Origin: Syntrophaceae bacterium
Lineage (GTDB): Bacteria > Desulfobacterota > Syntrophia > Syntrophales > UBA5619
DNA: 10,805 bases
Reading direction: 5' to 3'
Assembly: GCA_023249795.1 (NCBI GenBank)
Contig: JAHFBU010000016.1
Coordinates: 1-10,805, forward strand
Position numbers and translations under genes: made by a program. Positions 6,662 through 10,805 of the stretch are shown piece after piece; position 1 is the first letter of the stretch; the number at the start of each line of letters is the position of its first letter. Below the pieces are notes generated by a model. It made no database searches and was not told the DNA's origin. It worked only from the letters and a program-made list of their open reading frames with translations.

Positions 6662-7033
6662 ATGAAATTTCATTTTGCCCACAACAATTTCAACGTTCTC
6701 GATCTGGAGAGGAGCACCCGCTTCTACCGGGAGGCGCTTGGACTGACCGAGGTGAGGAGAAAGGAGGCCGCCGACGGCAGCTTCGTCCTGATCTTCCTCG
6801 GCGACGGCGAGACCGGCCATCAACTGGAGCTGACCTGGCTTCGGGACCGGAAGGAGCCCTACAACCTCGGCGATAACGAATTTCATCTGGCGTTCGTCGT
6901 GGACGATTTCGCCGCCGCCCATGCCCTGCACGAGAAGATGGGCTGCATCTGTTATGAAAACGAAAAGATGGGGATTTACTTCATCAACGATCCCGACGAT
7001 TACTGGCTTGAAGTCATCCCCGCCAGGCGGTAA
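6662..7033 (+). CDS. VOC-family protein, glyoxalase I-like (lactoylglutathione lyase type)
   Basis: A 123-residue single-subunit VOC protein that likely converts the methylglyoxal-thiol hemithioacetal to a lactoyl thioester. The four metal ligands of bacterial GloA line up with the E. coli positions from memory: H7 (FAHNNFNVLDLERS), E56 (QLELTW), H75 (EFHLAF) and E117 (YWLEVIP). The DPDDYWLEV ending is the usual glyoxalase I signature. The ATG at 6662 has AAAGGA 6 nt upstream; an earlier in-frame ATG at 6611 would overlap the hydrolase by 37 nt and lacks this. With the hydrolase before it, both steps of the glyoxalase pathway are encoded side by side. The protein is slightly shorter than E. 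coli GloA, so a related VOC lyase is the alternative. Confidence 0.85.
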   Translation: MKFHFAHNNFNVLDLERSTRFYREALGLTEVRRKEAADGSFVLIFLGDGETGHQLELTWLRDRKEPYNLGDNEFHLAFVVDDFAAAHALHEKMGCICYENEKMGIYFINDPDDYWLEVIPARR

Positions 7034-7042
7034 CTTTACCCC

Positions 7043-8098
7043 ATGAAGCTCATCTACGCGGCCGACATCCATGGCGCCACCGAGAAGGTCAAGACCCTTC
7101 TGAACGAAACGGTTGCCGATGCCTATATGGTCTCCGGCGACCTGATCGACATCCCCTTCTACAGCATGGAAACGGCCATTATCTACAACGACCTCCAGAT
7201 ATTTTTTCACGGGTTGCGCGAACGGATGGGAAAGACCGATGTGGTTCTGGAGGATTTTGTCGATGAGCTGCTCGAAGCCCCGGACGTTCCGGAGGAGATT
7301 CAGCGGCAGGGGACGGCCTACCAGGAGCATACGATCCGCGCGCGGCGGGTCATGCAGCAGAAGTACAAGGTCCTCGAAAATATCATCTCGCTGAAGACGA
7401 ACTCCCGGGTCTTCTGCCTCCCCGGCAACTACGACATGAACCTTCGCTACACCTCCCTCCACGAGCGGGATCTTCACCTCCACTGGTACCAGATCGACGA
7501 TCTCCGGATCGCGGGCTACGGCGGGGCGGATGTCTGGACGAGCGGGATCCCCGAACGTTACATCGTGCAGTACCGGGCGGGGATCGGGGTGGACGACAAG
7601 CACAACGAGATGTACCGCTTCTTCAAGGCGGTCAAACCGGACATCATCGTCACCCACCAGCCTCCCCACGGCATTCACGACAACGTCTCCTCGATCGGCC
7701 CCTCCGGCTCCCCGGGGCTCCGCGCATTCTGCGACAACAACCCCGTGCTGCTCGTTCTGTCCGGCCACATCCACGCGGATTGCGGTTTCAAGTCCGCGGG
7801 GAACGCGCTCTTTCTGAACCCGTCCAATTTCGGCGAGGTCACGGATATCAACGCGGAGGTCTTCGAGGGCGGGTTCTTCTACACGATCGAGATCGAGGAG
7901 CGAAAGGTCGTCAAGGTGATCCTGAAGAAACTGGCCGAACGGCGGATCCACGACATTGCCGATTACTTCGTGCGGGATGGCCGGTGGGCGGAGGAGATCA
8001 TCGACCGCGACCGCTATCAGGCCTTTCTGAGGCGGGAGAACTTCGACACGCAAATCCTGAAGTACTCCCACATTCCCGAGATTCAGCTCTACAACTAG
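7043..8098 (+). CDS. Calcineurin-like metallophosphoesterase with GNYD motif and a helical insertion
   Basis: Two-metal phosphoesterase, substrate unknown. Metal-site motifs are DIHG (D8, H10), GDLID (D33), GNYD (N129), VTHQPPHG (H205) and GHIH (H242, H244). The usual catalytic histidine of GNHD is tyrosine here (Y130). The Icc-related phosphoesterases (COG2129) often have GNCD, and LRIAGYGGA (154-162) also fits that group. Between GDLID and GNYD there are about 90 residues, charged and probably helical (about 43-118), longer than in small Icc-like enzymes. The C-terminal 60 residues after the fold are unrecognised. The gene starts 9 nt after the VOC gene and ends 18 nt before the nucleotidyltransferase gene. 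AGGCGG upstream is rather far from the ATG. Substrate could be a nucleotide, cyclic nucleotide or phosphodiester; nothing decides. Confidence 0.87.
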   Translation: MKLIYAADIHGATEKVKTLLNETVADAYMVSGDLIDIPFYSMETAIIYNDLQIFFHGLRERMGKTDVVLEDFVDELLEAPDVPEEIQRQGTAYQEHTIRARRVMQQKYKVLENIISLKTNSRVFCLPGNYDMNLRYTSLHERDLHLHWYQIDDLRIAGYGGADVWTSGIPERYIVQYRAGIGVDDKHNEMYRFFKAVKPDIIVTHQPPHGIHDNVSSIGPSGSPGLRAFCDNNPVLLVLSGHIHADCGFKSAGNALFLNPSNFGEVTDINAEVFEGGFFYTIEIEERKVVKVILKKLAERRIHDIADYFVRDGRWAEEIIDRDRYQAFLRRENFDTQILKYSHIPEIQLYN

Positions 8099-8116
8099 AT
8101 CAAGGAATTCTACCGG

Positions 8117-8740
8117 ATGTTCCAGACGCAGGAGACGGAGGAACGCATCGACCGGCTCGAACAGTTGGCGCTGCTCATGGAGGACAAGATCGGGGACGAC
8201 ATTGCGATGGACGTGGTCGGATCGGTGAACGTGGGCATGTCCGAAGTGAGTTCCGACATCGATATGATCCTCTATCTCAGATGCGATTCCGGTTGCGCCG
8301 AAGGTTTTGCCGGGTGTGAACGCTACCGGCAGACGGAGGCGATGATCCGGGAGATCCTCGGTGACCGGTTTAAGGCGGAGATTCTGGATTGCGTCGATCT
8401 CAACCGGGTGGAGAAGAGCATCCGGGAGAAGAATTACGAGTGCGAGGCGACCCAGCGGTTCGTCGCCTACCGGTCGCTCTGCCGCCCGATCCACTACCGG
8501 GTGATCGCCCCGATCGAGGATCTCTTGAACGCGGATATGGCGTATCGCAAGGAGTTGGAGGGGAGCATCCGTTCCTACTTCAGGATCTTCTCGACCACCT
8601 CTGAGCATGTCCACTCCTTCAGCAAATACGAGGCGCGGCTGGGCGCCGTCGGGATCAAGCTTCCGGAGTCGATCCGGGGAAAAATCCAGCGCTATCTCCA
8701 GGGAGGCGAAAAGGAGCCGATGCCGGACGCGGTGCCGTAA
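8117..8740 (+). CDS. Nucleotidyltransferase-fold protein (GSx10DxD)
   Basis: Pol-beta superfamily nucleotidyltransferase of unknown target, 207 residues. The signature is GSVNVGMSEVSSDIDMILYL: G35-S36, then D47 and D49 as metal ligands. A third carboxylate is likely in AEILDCVDL (D91 or nearby). Residues 1-30 form a charged helix before the fold, and about 115-200 look helical, as expected of a target-binding C-terminal half. It is about twice the length of MNT-type minimal antitoxin nucleotidyltransferases. AAGGA sits about 10 nt before the ATG. It follows the phosphoesterase by 18 nt, so the two are probably made from one mRNA. Possible activities include AMP or UMP transfer to a protein, RNA or small molecule. 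Confidence 0.82.
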   Translation: MFQTQETEERIDRLEQLALLMEDKIGDDIAMDVVGSVNVGMSEVSSDIDMILYLRCDSGCAEGFAGCERYRQTEAMIREILGDRFKAEILDCVDLNRVEKSIREKNYECEATQRFVAYRSLCRPIHYRVIAPIEDLLNADMAYRKELEGSIRSYFRIFSTTSEHVHSFSKYEARLGAVGIKLPESIRGKIQRYLQGGEKEPMPDAVP

Positions 8741-8807
8741 CCCGTCTGAAGAAGTCAATATACGGCAAGGTCAAATCACGCTGCTCAAACACAGCCTCGG
8801 TTGATAA

Positions 8808-9209
8808 ATGCAATACTTGCGCGCGAAACTGATTCGAATTCTTGTAGGCTACTTCGGCGCCGATGACCGCCGGATCGAGCACGCCCTGCGCGTGCTCCGC
8901 CATGCCGACATGATCATGGCCGACCATCCCTCTTGTGATCCGGAAATCGTCATCGCATCCGCCCTGCTTCACGACGTCGGAATCAAGGTGTCGGAGGAGA
9001 AGCACGGGTACAACAACGGCAAACTCCAGGAAGGATACGGGCCGCCCGTCGCGGAAGAGCTGCTCAACGCCGTCGGATTTTCCCAGGTGAAGATCGAGAT
9101 CGTCAAGAACATCATCGGGAACCACCACTCCAAATCCAGATACGACTACCCTGAGCTCGCGGTGTTGAAAGAAGCCGACCGGATCGTGAACCGGGACGAA
9201 AAGGTTTGA
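8808..9209 (+). CDS. Small HD-domain phosphohydrolase-like protein
   Basis: A 133-residue HD-superfamily protein. Metal ligands expected for the family are seen: H25 (RRIEHALRVLRHA), H55-D56 (SALLHDVGI), H106/H107 (IIGNHHS) and D124 (LKEADRIV), so the site appears intact. The protein stops only nine residues after D124 (ending NRDEKV); many HD proteins continue with one or two more helices, so it may be 3'-truncated. I see no Shine-Dalgarno-like sequence before the ATG, and an in-frame TAA directly precedes it, which fixes this as the earliest start. A 67-nt gap separates it from the nucleotidyltransferase gene. The substrate, likely a nucleotide or phosphate ester, is unknown. Confidence 0.82.
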   Translation: MQYLRAKLIRILVGYFGADDRRIEHALRVLRHADMIMADHPSCDPEIVIASALLHDVGIKVSEEKHGYNNGKLQEGYGPPVAEELLNAVGFSQVKIEIVKNIIGNHHSKSRYDYPELAVLKEADRIVNRDEKV

Positions 9210-9242
9210 CCGCGCTGGACTGAAAAGCCGCCGAATATTTAA

Positions 9243-9292
9243 TTGTTGCACAATGCAATCAATAGTTGTATGTTGGACCCATAATGCAACTA
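9243..9292. promoter_or_regulatory. Operator-like inverted repeats and probable promoter of the toxin-antitoxin module
   Basis: This AT-rich stretch holds two inverted-repeat pairs: TTGTTGCA (9243-9250) against TGCAATCAA (9254-9262), and TAGTTGTAT (9263-9271) against ATGCAACTA (9284-9292, 8 of 9 paired). All four arms share a TTGYA/TGCAA core. TTGCAC (9246-9251) and TATGTT (9269-9274) are 17 nt apart and could be a -35/-10 pair covered by the repeats. Ribbon-helix-helix antitoxins usually bind such repeats to repress their own operon, so this is the expected place for autoregulation. Binding itself is inferred. Confidence 0.55.
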
Positions 9293-9314
9293 CAATCATC
9301 TGGAGGAATTCATC

Positions 9315-9533
9315 ATGGCAACAGCAGTAAGGGTATCGGAAGCGCTTGTCGGCGAGGCTAAGAAATTCAGTCGGATCGATCACCGGTCCGTGGCCGGACA
9401 GATTGAGCACTGGGCGCGAATGGGTAAATGCGCCGAAGAAAACCCCGATTTGCCCTACTCTCTCATCAAGGAGATTTTGATCGGGATAGACGAATTGGAT
9501 CAGGATGAAAAGACCGGATACACTTTTGGGTAA
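9315..9533 (+). CDS. ParD-like antitoxin of a type II toxin-antitoxin module
   Basis: A 72-residue protein, first gene of a two-gene module. The N-terminus MATAVRVSEALVGEAKKF and the following HRSVAGQIEHWARMGK (23-38) match the ParD-like antitoxin family with a ribbon-helix-helix DNA-binding N-terminus. The acidic C-terminal part (about 40-66, EENPD, IDELDQDE) would bind and neutralise the basic toxin. GGAGG lies 8 nt before the ATG, and inverted repeats upstream look like its operator. The toxin gene starts 6 nt after the stop. Confidence is high for the family and moderate for activity, which needs the partner to be a working toxin. Confidence 0.87.
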   Translation: MATAVRVSEALVGEAKKFSRIDHRSVAGQIEHWARMGKCAEENPDLPYSLIKEILIGIDELDQDEKTGYTFG

Positions 9534-9539
9534 CCTCTC

Positions 9540-9821
9540 ATGAGAATATTCCAGTCAAGATCGTTTGAGAAAAAAGTGAAGAAGATGTCGAAGCCTGAGA
9601 AAGACGTACTGGATCGGGAGATCAAAAGAATTGTGGAAGATTCGGGCGTCGGTTCGGAAAAGAAAGGCGATCTCCGGGGTGTATTTGTTCACAAATTCAA
9701 ATTCAAGACCATTCAGTACCTGCTTGCATATCGGGTGGATGTCGGCGATCTGGAACTCATCATGATCGGGCCGCACGAAAACTACTATCGCGACATGAAA
9801 CAATATTTGAAGAGCCGATAA
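9540..9821 (+). CDS. RelE/ParE-superfamily toxin
   Basis: A 93-residue basic protein, likely an mRNA interferase of the RelE/YafQ kind, though ParE-like gyrase poisons share the fold. The N-terminus MRIFQSRSFEKKVKKMSK, a helical region with EKDVLDREIKRIVED, the core strands VHKFKFKTIQYLLAYRV, and the closing GPHENYYRDMKQYLK are the standard order for this superfamily; the GPHENYYRD ending is the most diagnostic. No clear ribosome-binding site precedes it; only a weak GGG lies in the antitoxin end, so it is probably translated by coupling to the antitoxin 6 nt upstream. That would keep toxin below antitoxin. The frame is intact and of full length. Confidence 0.88.
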   Translation: MRIFQSRSFEKKVKKMSKPEKDVLDREIKRIVEDSGVGSEKKGDLRGVFVHKFKFKTIQYLLAYRVDVGDLELIMIGPHENYYRDMKQYLKSR

Positions 9822-9886
9822 AAACGGAAACAGAGGCAGGATGAGCCATGTATCCGGGCGTCGAAAAGAGTGTCGTAGTTTTGTAG

Positions 9887-9942
9887 GGTGTATTCGCGCC
9901 TGTCTGCGTGCGGTCACGCACAGGCAGGAAGCGTAATGCGCC
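9887..9942. repeat. Long imperfect palindrome (56 nt), REP/MITE-like or terminator-like
   Basis: The arms pair in four blocks: GGTGTATT (9887-9894) with AATGCGCC (9935-9942, two G-T wobbles); CGC (9895-9897) with GCG (9931-9933); CCTGTC (9899-9904) with GGCAGG (9923-9928, one wobble); TGCGTG (9905-9910) with CACGCA (9915-9920). The loop is CGGT. Small bulges separate the blocks, giving about 23 pairs. It lies in the 141-bp gap between the toxin and HD-GYP genes. There is no T-run on either side, so it is not a classic terminator. The outer arms resemble GGTGCGTTA...TAACGCACC palindromes I recall from many genomes, which I cannot confirm here. Confidence 0.7.
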
Positions 9943-9962
9943 GAATGGCTGGAGGAAAAATC

Positions 9963-10805
9963 ATGTATCCAAAAATATCGGTGAATCTCGGGAATCTCGT
10001 TCTCTCCCTTTCGGATGCCCTGGATCTGGCATTTTCTTCGCTTGCCATGCACCAGCAACGTACGGCTTTCGTTGCTTGGGAGTTGGCGAAACAGGCGAAG
10101 TTGCCGGAAAAAAGGATTGAGAATGTCTTTATTGCCGGGTTGCTTCACGACATCGGAGCATTGTCAACCGAGGAAAAAAGATCTCTTCATGAGAACGAAA
10201 TCTCGGAGGTGGAGCCGCACTGCATTCGAGGACAGTATCTTTTCAAATCCAATCCGTGGCTTGCGCCATGCGCGGATCTGGTGCGATACCACCACCGGGA
10301 TTGGGTTACGTATGAAGAGCCGCGAGAGGCCCCTGAGGTATTCGACGCGCAACTTCTCTGTCTCGCGGACTGCCTGGAACGTCAGATAGACCGAAAGACA
10401 TATATTCTGCACCAGAACGAAGCGCTCCGCAGCCGGATGAGGGAACTTGCCGGCAGACAGATCGACGGAAGGATCGTTGACCTGTTCCTTGAAGTATCCG
10501 ACCGGGAAGAGTTCTGGCTGGACCTGGCATCTCCCCGCCTATACTCATTGCTTCTGCACAACGGTCCATTTCAGACCATTGAATTCGACATCAACGGTAT
10601 CGCGATTTTCGCCCGACTGATCGGCATGATTATCGATTTCAAATCACCCTTTACGGCTGCGCATTCATCCGGCGTTGCCCAGTCTGCCACGCTTCTTGCG
10701 GGGATAGTCGGCATGTCGGAATCCGAGGTGAAGCTGATGGAGGTGGCGGGATTGCTCCACGATCTCGGCAAGCTGGTCGTTCCCAACGCGATCCTTGAAA
10801 AGCCG
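9963..10805 (+). CDS. Protein with two HD domains, second of HD-GYP type (runs off right edge)
   Basis: The 281 visible residues hold two HD domains. The first has H30 (MHQQRTAFVAWELAK), H62-D63 (AGLLHDIGA), a pair of histidines in VRYHHRDW, and the aspartate in LLCLADCLE. After a linker with no recognised domain, a second begins with H234 (FTAAHSSGVAQ), H266-D267 (AGLLHDLGKL) and VPNAILEKP, the segment that in HD-GYP proteins follows HDxGK. HD-GYP proteins hydrolyse cyclic di-GMP, but the GYP residues themselves lie beyond the edge, so activity is not shown. GGAGG is 7 nt before the ATG at 9963. The gene stands apart from the toxin by 141 bp containing a palindrome, so it is probably a separate unit. 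Confidence 0.87.
   Translation, partial: MYPKISVNLGNLVLSLSDALDLAFSSLAMHQQRTAFVAWELAKQAKLPEKRIENVFIAGLLHDIGALSTEEKRSLHENEISEVEPHCIRGQYLFKSNPWLAPCADLVRYHHRDWVTYEEPREAPEVFDAQLLCLADCLERQIDRKTYILHQNEALRSRMRELAGRQIDGRIVDLFLEVSDREEFWLDLASPRLYSLLLHNGPFQTIEFDINGIAIFARLIGMIIDFKSPFTAAHSSGVAQSATLLAGIVGMSESEVKLMEVAGLLHDLGKLVVPNAILEKP

Noticed and set aside
6542..8758. A 738-codon open frame on the minus strand, antisense to the hydrolase end, VOC, phosphoesterase and nucleotidyltransferase genes.
   Set aside because: Four plus-strand genes with full catalytic motifs occupy it. The translation has no recognisable domain and the Val/Asp/Leu-rich look of an antisense frame in GC-rich DNA.
8655..9410. A 251-codon minus-strand open frame across the small HD gene and antitoxin.
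   Set aside because: It overlaps two motif-supported genes on the other strand and shows no domain or ribosome-binding site.
9555..10148. Minus-strand open frame opposite the toxin gene and the palindrome.
   Set aside because: It is antisense to a well-recognised RelE/ParE-type toxin and has no domain features.
1..10805. CRISPR arrays, tRNA or rRNA genes, transposase or phage genes.
   Set aside because: I saw no regularly spaced direct repeats, no cloverleaf-like or rRNA-like sequence, and no reading frame resembling a transposase, integrase or phage protein.

Overview
The window looks like chromosomal DNA of a GC-rich Gram-negative bacterium, most likely an anaerobic Desulfobacterota (delta-proteobacterial) type. 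That guess rests on the style of the proteins, the UbiE/MenG-type quinone methyltransferase, and short palindromes of a kind I recall as common in such genomes. No rRNA or marker gene is present, so the taxonomy is an inference.

Left part, minus strand (1-4944): a phosphate-starvation operon read from right to left as pstS-pstC-pstA-pstB-phoU-phoR. phoR runs off the left edge. A PhoB-type promoter is visible upstream of pstS: four heptamers at exact 11-bp steps, followed 10 nt later by TATACT. The genes are tightly packed (pstC/pstA and phoU/phoR overlap by 4 nt on my starts). The two real gaps, pstS-pstC and pstB-phoU, each carry a different palindrome. PstS captures phosphate in the periplasm, PstC/PstA form the channel, PstB powers it, and PhoU/PhoR connect transport to gene control.

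Middle (4988-5761, minus): a UbiE/MenG quinone-ring methyltransferase, divergent from the next block across 184 bp that contains a perfect 7+3+7 palindrome.

Right part, plus strand (5946-10805): a glyoxalase II-like metallo-beta-lactamase hydrolase and a glyoxalase I-like VOC protein with all four metal ligands, which together would make a glutathione-type methylglyoxal detoxification pair. These are followed closely by a calcineurin-like phosphoesterase with GNYD in place of GNHD and by a GSx10DxD nucleotidyltransferase. A small HD-domain protein then lies across a 67-bp gap. Next come a ParD-like/RelE-like toxin-antitoxin module with an operator-like set of inverted repeats, a long imperfect palindrome (9887-9942), and a protein with two HD domains, the second of HD-GYP type, cut by the right edge.

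No CRISPR array, tRNA, rRNA, transposase gene or phage gene was seen. The least explained part is the phosphoesterase-nucleotidyltransferase-HD run, where three phosphate-chemistry enzymes of unknown substrate sit together. I do not claim a new system, only that this set and the palindromes deserve a check.
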